Source of the DNA: HK1 sp965202735
GTDB taxonomy: Bacteria > Pseudomonadota > Gammaproteobacteria > HK1
Direction: 5' to 3'
Length of the DNA: 64,000 nt
Assembly (NCBI GenBank): GCA_965202735.1
Contig: OZ241844.1
Span: 3,906,001-3,970,000 of the forward strand
A model generated the notes under the pieces. The model had not been told where the DNA came from. It saw nothing but the letters and a program-made list of their open reading frames with translations, and searched no databases. Every line of letters begins with the position of its first letter. The stretch's first letter is position 1. The position numbers and the translations under genes were made by a program. Shown here in pieces: positions 24,176 through 31,367 of this stretch.

Positions 24176-25930
24176 CTACTTGTACATGGTCTGGTTGCGG
24201 GTCCCCGGCGCGTACTCCCGCGGGTCCACCCAGATGTTGACCACCGCGGACCGGCCGGTGCCGCGCACCGCTTCGCGGGCGCGCTCGAGCGCCGGCGCGA
24301 TCTCCGACGCCTCGCGCACCTCCTCGCCGTAGCCGCCGAGCATCTCGGCGAACTTCGAGAACGGTATGTCGCCCAGCAGGTTGCCGATGTCGCCGCGCTC
24401 CTCGCCGTACTTCGAGATCTGGCCGAAGCGGATCTGGTTCATTGCGGAGTTGTTGCCGATGACGGCGACGTAGGGCGCGCCGAAGCGGTTGGCGGTCTCC
24501 ATGTCGAACGCGGTCATGCCGAAGGAGCCGTCGCCGTAGTAGCACAGCACCTCCTTGTCCGGGTGCACGAGCTTCGAGGCCATCGCGAAGCCGGTGCCGA
24601 CCCCGAGCGAGCCGAGGGCGCCGGGGTCCATCCAGTGCCCGGGCGAGCGCGGCTGGACCGCCTGGGCGCTGATGGTGACCACGTCGCCGCCGTCGCCGAT
24701 GTAGATGGTGTCTTCGGTGAGGAACTCGTTGAGCTCCCAGGCGACGCGGTAGGGGTGTATCGGGCTCGCGTCGGACTTGAACAGCGGCATCAGCCTTTCG
24801 GTCTTCGTCCCCTCGAGTGCCCGCAGCTCGTCGAGCCAGGGCTGGCGGGCCTTCGCCCGGTTGTCCGCGCGGCCGGTGGCCGCGTCGTGGACCGCCTTCA
24901 GGACCGCGCCGGGATGACCGGCGATGCCGAGGGTGACATCACGGTTCCTGGCCACGGTGCGGTAGTCGAGGTCGATGTGCACGATGGCCGCCTCGCGGCT
25001 CAGCCGCTTGCCGTAACCCATGCGGAAGTCGAACGGGGTGCCCACGATGACGATGACGTCCGCCTTGCGGAACGCGTCGCTGCGGGTGCGGTTGAAGTAG
25101 TGGGGATCGCCCGGCGGCAGCAGCCCGCGGCTCGCGCCGTTCATGTACGCGGGGATGTTCAGCGCGCGCACCATGCCGATCGCCTCGCGGTGGCCGCGGG
25201 CGGACCACACCTGGGAGCCGAGCAGGATGGCCGGGCGCTCGGAGCGCACCAGGAGATCGGCGAGACGCTCGATGTCGTCCGGGTCGCCCATCGACCGCGT
25301 CGAGGCGCGATAGGCGCCGGCATCGGCGCCGGGAACCACCGCGTCCGCCATGGCGATCTCCCGATCGAGCACGTCGCGCGGTATCTCCAGGTACGCCGGC
25401 CCCGGCGCTCCGGTGAAGCACTCGCGCGCGGCCATCGCGACCATGTCCGCGACCCGTTCGGTGGAAGGGACGGTGGACGCGAACCTGGTGATCGGCCGCA
25501 TCATGTCGACATGGGGCAGGTCCTGGAGCCCCCCCATGCGGTGCTGGGACATCGCCGCCTGGCCGCCGATGTGCAGCACCGGGCTCTCGGACCGGAACGC
25601 GGTCGCGATGCCGGTGACCGCGTTGGTGCACCCGGGGCCGGCCGTCGTCACCACGCATCCGAGCCGGCCGGTCTGGCGTGCGTAGCCGTCCGCCGCGTGC
25701 GCGGCGACCTGCTCGTGGCGCACGTCGACGACCTTGATGCCCTCGTCGATGCACCCGTCGTAGATGTCGATGATGTGGCCGCCGCACAGGGTGAAGATGG
25801 TGTCCACGCCCTCGCTCGCGAGGGCTCTTGCGACGAGGTGGCCGCCGGATACGACGTCGGCGTCGCGGCTCTTGCGCGCGAGGGTGTCCTCGGCGGTGCG
25901 CGACGTGGTCTGCTGGGCAACGGTGGACAT
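24176..25930 (-). CDS. ThDP-dependent lyase/decarboxylase, acetolactate-synthase-like (oxalyl-CoA decarboxylase or 2-hydroxyacyl-CoA lyase role)
   Basis: A 584-residue three-domain ThDP enzyme. The activating glutamate is in VRHEQVAAHAADGYAR (Glu73). The central domain is at ~215-350. The Mg/ThDP motif begins GDGSFGMTAFD near 450 and ends in NN about 27 residues later. The C-terminus is PGTRNQTMYK. It belongs to the broad group with acetolactate synthase, 2-hydroxyacyl-CoA lyase and oxalyl-CoA decarboxylase. It is not close to Oxalobacter OXC in the blocks I can compare. Its partner frc is the classical OXC partner, so oxalyl-CoA decarboxylation to formyl-CoA is the favoured role by context. 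Acyloin chemistry with formyl-CoA or glyoxylate is an alternative. Confidence 0.85.
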   Translation of the reverse strand: MSTVAQQTTSRTAEDTLARKSRDADVVSGGHLVARALASEGVDTIFTLCGGHIIDIYDGCIDEGIKVVDVRHEQVAAHAADGYARQTGRLGCVVTTAGPGCTNAVTGIATAFRSESPVLHIGGQAAMSQHRMGGLQDLPHVDMMRPITRFASTVPSTERVADMVAMAARECFTGAPGPAYLEIPRDVLDREIAMADAVVPGADAGAYRASTRSMGDPDDIERLADLLVRSERPAILLGSQVWSARGHREAIGMVRALNIPAYMNGASRGLLPPGDPHYFNRTRSDAFRKADVIVIVGTPFDFRMGYGKRLSREAAIVHIDLDYRTVARNRDVTLGIAGHPGAVLKAVHDAATGRADNRAKARQPWLDELRALEGTKTERLMPLFKSDASPIHPYRVAWELNEFLTEDTIYIGDGGDVVTISAQAVQPRSPGHWMDPGALGSLGVGTGFAMASKLVHPDKEVLCYYGDGSFGMTAFDMETANRFGAPYVAVIGNNSAMNQIRFGQISKYGEERGDIGNLLGDIPFSKFAEMLGGYGEEVREASEIAPALERAREAVRGTGRSAVVNIWVDPREYAPGTRNQTMYK

Positions 25931-26008
25931 GACGGTTCGGCTCTCCTTCGTATGCTCGGGTCGTATGCTCGGGCCGGGTCGGCGACCGGCGGGTCGAAGC
26001 GCGCCGGC

Positions 26009-26701
26009 TCAGTCGAGCCAGTCGACGTAGTCCTCGACGTGCCGGCGCAGATCGAGGGTGTGCTGGCGCACGAGGCGCTCCGCAAGCTCGGTGTCCCGCG
26101 CTTCGAGCGCCTCGATGATGGACATGTGGTCGATGATGGACCGGGTCGCGCGGTCTTTCTCCGCGATGGTGCGCATCCGGATGGACCGCATGTGGAGGAA
26201 GAGGTTCTCGGTCATCCGGGACAGCAGGTCGCACCGGCTCAGGCGGAACAGGGCCTGGTGGAAGGCGACGTTGGCCTCGGAGTACTCGTCGATGCGGGCC
26301 TCCGCCGCGCCGTCGTCCCCGTACGAAGAGAACATCGCGCGCAGGGTGGCGATCTCCTCCGCCGTCGCGCCTTCGGTGATCAGCCGCGCCGCCATGCTCT
26401 CCAGCGCCGCCCACACCGTGATCATCTCCAGCACTTCCTTCTTCGTCTTGCGGGCGACGAAGGCGCCGCGCCGCGGAATCGTGCGCACGAAGCCCTCGTT
26501 CTCGAGCCGGCACAGCGCCTCGCGCACCGGTGTCCGGCTCACCCCCAGCTCGATGGAGAGCTGCCGCTCGTCGAGGCGGTGCTCCTCGCCGCCGGCGTAG
26601 ACGTTCATCGAGGTGATGGCGGACCTGAGCGCCTCGTAGATGCGGTCCTTCAGCACCACGGGGTTCTCGACCGGCCTCAGCGACAGGTTTGCGACCGCCA
26701 T
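26009..26701 (-). CDS. GntR-family transcriptional regulator with FCD ligand-binding domain
   Basis: A 230-residue regulator. Residues ~17-85 are a winged helix with LDERQLSIELGVSRTPVREALCRLENEGFV, the classic GntR recognition pattern. Residues ~90-220 are an all-helical FCD domain containing FHQALFRLS and DHMSIIEALEARD, with metal/acid-binding histidines. Such proteins sense organic acids and usually repress adjacent uptake and catabolic genes. The gene lies between tctA and the ThDP enzyme-frc pair, all on one strand (97-bp and 78-bp gaps). A degenerate operator is 26 bp upstream of its ATG, and perfect forms stand before tctC and mtkA. A regulon is inferred. The inducer is unknown; oxalate, formate or a dicarboxylate are candidates. 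Confidence 0.92.
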   Translation of the reverse strand: MAVANLSLRPVENPVVLKDRIYEALRSAITSMNVYAGGEEHRLDERQLSIELGVSRTPVREALCRLENEGFVRTIPRRGAFVARKTKKEVLEMITVWAALESMAARLITEGATAEEIATLRAMFSSYGDDGAAEARIDEYSEANVAFHQALFRLSRCDLLSRMTENLFLHMRSIRMRTIAEKDRATRSIIDHMSIIEALEARDTELAERLVRQHTLDLRRHVEDYVDWLD

Positions 26702-26726
26702 CGGAGCATTCTCGTCAGCCAGACAT

Positions 26727-26741
26727 GGTATATGGTATGCA
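26727..26741. promoter_or_regulatory. Degenerate GntR operator before gntR
   Basis: GGTATA-TGG-TATGCA keeps one full half-site and four of six bases of the other, with the same spacing as the two perfect sites. It lies 26 bp upstream of the gntR ATG, compatible with weak autoregulation of an internal promoter. Confidence 0.5.
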
Positions 26742-26798
26742 AAATGCCAGATGCCCGAAAGCGCGGACGGGGGTGCCCGTTCCCCTCGGGCTCCGGAC

Positions 26799-28304
26799 TC
26801 ACCCGGCCTCCCCGCGCCGGAGCAGCCTGCGCGCCAGGGGCAGCGCGATCAGCACGAGGGCCAGGAACATGCAGGTCGCGGAGATGGGGCGCTCGATGAA
26901 GATGGCCGGGTCGCCCTGCGAGGCGAGCAGGGACTGGCGCAGCGACCGTTCCGCCAGCGGCCCGAGCACGATGGCCAGCACCGCGGGAGCGACCGGGTAG
27001 TTGAGCTTGCGCAGGAAGTAGCCGACCACGCCGAACAGGAACATCAGCCAGACATCATGCATCGTCTGGGTCGGCGCGTAGCCGCCGACCACGCACAGGA
27101 TGTAGATCGTCGGGGCCAGGATCGTGAAGGGCAGCGTGAGGATCCTGACGAACAACGGTATGAACGCGAGGTTGATGAGCAGCGCGACCAGGTTGGCGAT
27201 GTACAGGGACCCGATCAGTCCCCACACGAAGCCCGGATGCTCGCTGAACAGGAGCGGGCCGGGCCGCAGGCCCCAGATGATCATCCCGCCGAGCAGGATC
27301 GCGGTGGTCGGAGAGCCGGGGATCCCGAGCGTGATCATCGGCAGCATCGACCCGGTGGAGGCGGCGTTGTTGGCCGCCTCCGGCGCGGCGACGCCCGATA
27401 TGTTGCCCTTGCCGAAGCTGTCCGGGTCCCTGGAGAACGTCTTCGCCAGTCCGTAGGACATCAGCGAGGCCGGCGTCGCCCCGGCGGCGGGCAGCGTGCC
27501 GACGAAATAGCCGACCGCCGAGCCGAGCGAAGTGGTGCCGATGTACCTCCGCACGTCGCGGACGTTGCGGAAGATGTCCAGCAGCGACAGCCTGACCTTG
27601 TGGACGATGACCTTGCCCTTGGTCTCCTCGAGGGTCCAGAGCATCTCGCCGATCCCGTAGATGCCGATGGCGAGGACCAGGAAGTTGACGCCGTGCAGGA
27701 ACCCCGAGATGTCGCCGAATATGAGGCGCGGCTGGCCGGAGATGATGTCGAGCCCCACCGACGCAAGCACCAGGCCGATGAGGATCGAGAACACGGTCTT
27801 CGGGATGTCGTCGCCGCTCAGGCCGATGAACGTGGCGAAGGCCAGGATCATCAGCGAGAACTCCTCGGCGGGTCCGAACTTGAGGGCGAACTCCGCGAGC
27901 GGCGGTGCGAACAGGGTGAACAGCACCACCGAGATCGTGCCGCCGATGAACGAGGCCACCGCGGCCGCGGTCAGGGCCCGGTCCGCCTTGCCCGCCTGCG
28001 CGAGCGGCCGGCCGTCGAACACCGTCGCCACCGCGGTCGAGGCGCCGGGGATGCCGAGCGTGATGGAGCTGATGGCGCCGCCGTACATGGCGCCGTAGTA
28101 GATCGCGGCGAGGAAGATGATGGCCGCGGTCGGCGGAACCAGGAAGGTGATCGGGAGGAGGATGGCGACTCCGTTCACCGAGCCGAGCCCCGGCATCGCC
28201 CCCACCAGCAGCCCGAGGAGGCAGCCGATGACGATCATCGCGAAGTTGGCGGGCTGCACGGCCTCGGCGAGGCCGCCGCCGAGCAGTGCGAGAATGCCTT
28301 CCAT
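26799..28304 (-). CDS. tctA: Tripartite tricarboxylate transporter, large membrane subunit TctA
   Basis: A 501-residue polytopic permease with about twelve hydrophobic segments. It shows the TctA signatures GAMPGLGSVNGVAILLP near residue 40 and GAISSITLGIPGASTAVATVFDG near 80, plus the second glycine-rich repeat PEAANNAASTGSMLP and TLGIPGSPTTAILLG near 335. It is the main channel of a secondary, binding-protein-dependent importer for citrate-like and other carboxylates. It is third in tctC-tctB-tctA. The gap to tctB is 153 bp and holds a 2x15-bp tandem repeat. Substrate is set by TctC; oxalate or a C4/C6 acid are plausible from context only. Confidence 0.95.
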   Translation of the reverse strand: MEGILALLGGGLAEAVQPANFAMIVIGCLLGLLVGAMPGLGSVNGVAILLPITFLVPPTAAIIFLAAIYYGAMYGGAISSITLGIPGASTAVATVFDGRPLAQAGKADRALTAAAVASFIGGTISVVLFTLFAPPLAEFALKFGPAEEFSLMILAFATFIGLSGDDIPKTVFSILIGLVLASVGLDIISGQPRLIFGDISGFLHGVNFLVLAIGIYGIGEMLWTLEETKGKVIVHKVRLSLLDIFRNVRDVRRYIGTTSLGSAVGYFVGTLPAAGATPASLMSYGLAKTFSRDPDSFGKGNISGVAAPEAANNAASTGSMLPMITLGIPGSPTTAILLGGMIIWGLRPGPLLFSEHPGFVWGLIGSLYIANLVALLINLAFIPLFVRILTLPFTILAPTIYILCVVGGYAPTQTMHDVWLMFLFGVVGYFLRKLNYPVAPAVLAIVLGPLAERSLRQSLLASQGDPAIFIERPISATCMFLALVLIALPLARRLLRRGEAG

Positions 28305-28398
28305 CTACCTTCCCCGGTCCTGCGGCAGGCTTCGGACGGTGCTCGAAACAGGGTTGCCGGCCGCACCCGCAAGAGAGCCCGTTCCCGCGGAATGGTCC

Positions 28399-28428
28399 GC
28401 TCGACCCATGGCAGCTCGACCCATGGCA
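28399..28428. repeat. Two tandem copies of a 15-bp unit
   Basis: GCTCGACCCATGGCA occurs twice head-to-tail in the gap between tctB and tctA. It is too short to interpret; simple slippage duplication is likely. Confidence 0.7.
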
Positions 28429-28457
28429 GGATGATCCTCGTCGGAGTCCTTCCCGCC

Positions 28458-28964
28458 TCAGGAGTACATCAGGTCGTAGATCGGGTAGAACAGCGGCTCG
28501 GTGATCGCCTTCGGGAGCGGGATCTTCAACGCCCACTCGAACAGGACGAAGATGAAGACCGGGATGCCGATGGTCAGCGCGACGGTCGCCATCCAGGAGT
28601 GGCGCCCCACGAACCTGATGTAGAACAGCAGGAACAGCGTCAGCGACGCATAGATCCCGACCCAGTGGGTGGCGGCGAGCAGGAACAGGATGGCCCCGGC
28701 CGAGATTCCGACCACGACCACGGTGTCACGGGACATGTAGGGATCGAGGTTGCGCGACTCCGGGGTGATCTTCCCGAACCAGCGCCAGATGGTGGCCAGT
28801 GACGCGAGCAGCATGCCCGCGGAAAGCCAGAACGGCCACGCCCCCGAGCCCGGCCCGCGCTCCGGAACCCATCCGATGTTGAGCTCCGCGCTCTTGATCA
28901 TCAGGCCGATGGACGCGAGGGCGGTCAGGATGCCCATCACCAGTTCGGCGGTGCGAACGGTCAT
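28458..28964 (-). CDS. tctB: Tripartite tricarboxylate transporter, small membrane subunit TctB
   Basis: A 168-residue protein with four predicted membrane helices (around residues 8-25, 45-65, 88-110 and 115-150). The GSGAWPFWLSAGMLLASL motif near residue 36 is typical of the GPxxFP region in TctB. It is needed with TctA for transport. The start is ATG at 28964; the same frame is open 34 codons further upstream, but that part is arginine-rich and unlike the family. The 139-bp gap to tctC contains a strong hairpin. Confidence 0.88.
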   Translation of the reverse strand: MTVRTAELVMGILTALASIGLMIKSAELNIGWVPERGPGSGAWPFWLSAGMLLASLATIWRWFGKITPESRNLDPYMSRDTVVVVGISAGAILFLLAATHWVGIYASLTLFLLFYIRFVGRHSWMATVALTIGIPVFIFVLFEWALKIPLPKAITEPLFYPIYDLMYS

Positions 28965-29032
28965 GACGGTTCCGCGGTTGGTGGAAGCGGTCCGGGCCCG
29001 GCGGACCGGGGCCGCCCGGTACCGGGCGTCGC

Positions 29033-29057
29033 CCGGGGACGCGCGCCGCGTCCCCGG
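29033..29057 (-). promoter_or_regulatory. Intercistronic hairpin between tctC and tctB
   Basis: CCGGGGACGCG and CGCGTCCCCGG form a perfect 11-bp stem with a 3-nt loop. Placed just after the binding-protein gene, it could stabilise the tctC message or attenuate tctB-tctA. There is no U-tract. Confidence 0.6.
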
Positions 29058-29103
29058 TTGATGCAACGCGGCCGGTACCGGACTTCAGCCGGTCCCCGGC
29101 GCC

Positions 29104-30105
29104 TCACTCTCCGGTGATCGCGCCCGCGCCGACGCTCTCGATCAGGTCCCGGTGGCGCTTGAGCTGCGCGACGTGGAAGGCGGCGAGATCGTCGCCCGCG
29201 ACGAACTCGGTGCAGTTGATGCCGTCGTCGGTGCAGAACGTCTGCCACTCCTCGGATTCGAACAGCGTCCGGAAGAGGTCCATGTACCACTGCCTCGCCT
29301 CCGCCGACATCCCGGGGGGGCCGTTGATGGAACGCTGCATGTAGTACTCGATGTCGTGGCCCAGCTCCTTCGCGGTGGGGATGTCCGGGTAGGCGGAGGC
29401 GCGTTCGCCCGTGAACTGGACGAGCGGCTTGCTCTTGCCGGCCCGGTAGAACTCGTTCTGCTCGGACGGGTTGTTGACGGTCGAGTCGATGTGCTTGCCG
29501 ATCAGGTTCTTGGCCACCGTGCCGCCGCCGGGAAACGGGATGTAGGTCACCTCGTAGCCGAACGCGCTCTCCATCATCGCGGTCAGGATCGAGTCCTCCT
29601 GGCCGGAGCCGGTACCGCCGACCTTCCACCCCTTGCCGGCCGCCCTGACCGCGCCGACGTACTCGTCGAGGTTGTTGATGTCCGTGCGATCGGCGTGCAC
29701 CCAGAGCAGGAACGTATCGAGGGCCATGCGTCCGATCGGCGTGAACCGGGTGACGTCGACGCCGAGCTCCTTCTGGATGATGGGCGTCGTGTAGTAGCTG
29801 TTGAGGGTCACCATGATGACGTGATCGTCGCCCTCCTTGTCCTGCAGGTAGCGCAGGGCTTCGGCGCCGGAGCCGCCGGGCTTGTTGATCGGGATGAACG
29901 GCCGCGGGGAAAGGTCCTTCTTCTCGATCAGCCCCTGCCACATGCGCGCCATCTGGTCGGCGCCGCCGCCGGTGCCGGCCATGATGATGAATTCGACGGG
30001 CTTCTTCGGCTCCCATGCCGACGCGGCGCCGGAAGCGGCCAGCGAGCCGCCGACGGCGAGCGCACCGGCCAGCCCGGCCGCGATGAGCTTCCTGGAATGA
30101 GTCAT
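29104..30105 (-). CDS. tctC: Tripartite tricarboxylate transporter substrate-binding protein TctC
   Basis: A 333-residue periplasmic binding protein. It starts with a Sec signal peptide (MTHSRKLIAAGLAGALAVGG) and a likely cleavage after an Ala-Ser-Ala region near residue 30. The mature domain shows the TctC/Bug pattern: EFIIMAGTGGGADQMAR near 40, INKPGGSGAEALRY in the 90s and FPGGGTVAKNLIG in the second half. It captures a carboxylate for TctAB. The ATG at 30105 was preferred over upstream in-frame codons because it begins the signal peptide. An extended palindromic operator lies 91-123 bp upstream. Confidence 0.93.
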   Translation of the reverse strand: MTHSRKLIAAGLAGALAVGGSLAASGAASAWEPKKPVEFIIMAGTGGGADQMARMWQGLIEKKDLSPRPFIPINKPGGSGAEALRYLQDKEGDDHVIMVTLNSYYTTPIIQKELGVDVTRFTPIGRMALDTFLLWVHADRTDINNLDEYVGAVRAAGKGWKVGGTGSGQEDSILTAMMESAFGYEVTYIPFPGGGTVAKNLIGKHIDSTVNNPSEQNEFYRAGKSKPLVQFTGERASAYPDIPTAKELGHDIEYYMQRSINGPPGMSAEARQWYMDLFRTLFESEEWQTFCTDDGINCTEFVAGDDLAAFHVAQLKRHRDLIESVGAGAITGE

Positions 30106-30195
30106 TGGATCTCTGCTCCTCTTCATGAGTGGTGGACCGCTGCCGTGCCCCGCCCGGCGGGCCGTGGCTTCCGTCCGCGAGCCGGCGGGCACGAT

Positions 30196-30228
30196 CGGCT
30201 GGTTGGTATACGATATACCAACCAGCCG
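30196..30228. promoter_or_regulatory. Extended GntR operator upstream of tctC
   Basis: A 33-bp perfect palindrome: 15-bp arms (CGGCTGGTTGGTATA and its complement) around the spacer CGA. The central 15 bp are identical to the site before mtkA. It lies 91 bp upstream of the tctC ATG. The length and symmetry exceed those of typical GntR sites and may allow tight binding. Confidence 0.8.
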
Positions 30229-30283
30229 GTGCGGGGTGGATATCACAACCGGAACCGGGCCGCAACTTTCATTGCGCACACTC

Positions 30284-30403
30284 AGCCACTCCCGCCAGCG
30301 CCCGGAGAAGCCGCGCCATGGTGGAATTCTGGTGTGATTTCGACCTTCAGGGCGTCCAATCGAGGGGATTTCAGGGGCCTGTTCCCGTCTGGCGGGAATT
30401 GCT
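30284..30403. repeat. Palindrome-ended element, copy B
   Basis: A ~120-bp element with ends AGCCACTCCCGCC and GGCGGGAATTGCT and an interior including CATGGTGGAATTCTGG. It is directly followed by copy C with a period of 131 bp, the junction carrying GCGCACACTC repeated before each copy. Confidence 0.85.
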
Positions 30404-30414
30404 GGCGCACACTC

Positions 30415-30534
30415 AGCCATTCCCGCCAGCGCCCGGAGAGGCCGTACCATGGTGGGATTCTGGCGCGATTTCGACCCCCGGGGCGCCGGGTCGAGGGGAA
30501 TTCAGGGGCCTGTTCCCGTCTGGCGGGAATCGCT
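30415..30534. repeat. Palindrome-ended element, copy C
   Basis: A 120-bp element in tandem with copy B. Its ends are AGCCATTCCCGCC and GGCGGGAATCGCT. It is the only tandem pair of this family in the window, and it sits between tctC and the racemase gene. Confidence 0.85.
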
Positions 30535-30631
30535 GGCGCACACTTTCATTCCGCACAGACGCACACCGGACGTTGACCGGGCGCCGATGCGCCGCCCGGC
30601 GCGCCGGAGAGAGCCGGGGAGGACCGAATCG

Positions 30632-31348
30632 ATGACCACGGCACGCGGCGGCAAGGCGGTCTACGGGGCGAGCGTGGGGATGCTGCTGCTGGAAACCCGG
30701 TTTCCGCGCATCCCCGGCGACGGCGGCAACGCGGCGACATGGCCGTTCCCGATGCTCTGGCGCGTCGTCTCCGGCGCGACCCCGGACCGGGTGGTGCGCG
30801 ACCGCGGCGGCGTCGTCGACGACTTCGTCGCGGCGGCCCGGGAGCTGGTCGCCATCGGCGCCGACGGCATCACCACCAACTGCGGGTTCCTGGTGCTGTA
30901 CCAGGATCGGCTCTCGATGGCGTGCGGGGTCCCGGTGGCCGCCTCGTCGCTCCTGCAGGTGCCGTGGGTCGAGCGGCTGCTGCCGCCGGGACGGCGGGTG
31001 GGGGTGGTGACGGTGGAAGCGGAGAGCCTCACCCCGCGGCACCTGGAGTGCGCGGGAGCGCGGCCGGACACCCCGGTCGAAGGGACCGAGGGCGGCGCCG
31101 AGCTCACCCGGGTGCTGCTCGGCGACGAGCTCGAGCTTGATGTCGACCGGGCCCGGGAGGATGTCGTCGCCGCGGCCCGCCGGCTCGTCGAGCGCAACCG
31201 CAACGTCGGCGCGATCGTCCTCGAATGCACGAACATGCCGCCGTACGCGGCCGAGCTGTCGCGCGCGACCGGGCTCCCGGTCTACGACTTCCACAGCTTC
31301 GTGTGCTGGTTCCAGGCGGGGCTCCGGCCGCGCGCGTTCAAGGCCTGA
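30632..31348 (+). CDS. Aspartate/glutamate/hydantoin racemase family protein
   Basis: A 238-residue cytoplasmic protein with two catalytic cysteines in the expected places, TTNCGFLVLYQ (near Cys89) and LECTNMPPYA (near Cys199). This is the two-base racemase arrangement of the Asp/Glu/hydantoin racemase superfamily, which also includes maleate isomerase and arylmalonate decarboxylase. The ATG at 30632 has GGGGAGG ten bases upstream. It is divergent from tctCBA, with 526 bp of repeats and the tctC operator between, and converges on pckA. Substrate is unknown. A carboxylate isomerase role linked to the neighbouring transporter is possible. Confidence 0.8.
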   Translation: MTTARGGKAVYGASVGMLLLETRFPRIPGDGGNAATWPFPMLWRVVSGATPDRVVRDRGGVVDDFVAAARELVAIGADGITTNCGFLVLYQDRLSMACGVPVAASSLLQVPWVERLLPPGRRVGVVTVEAESLTPRHLECAGARPDTPVEGTEGGAELTRVLLGDELELDVDRAREDVVAAARRLVERNRNVGAIVLECTNMPPYAAELSRATGLPVYDFHSFVCWFQAGLRPRAFKA

Positions 31349-31367
31349 ACGCGCCGGCCCGCATCCG

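Noticed and set aside
23042..26899. A plus-strand frame of over 1,200 codons across frc, the ThDP enzyme and gntR
   Set aside because: It runs antisense to three clearly recognised genes and has His/Arg/Asp-rich composition typical of antisense frames.
30284..30534. Tandem repeat pair considered as a CRISPR-like array
   Set aside because: Only two 120-bp units with internal similarity along the full length, no short repeats with unique spacers and no cas genes. They are dispersed palindromic elements.
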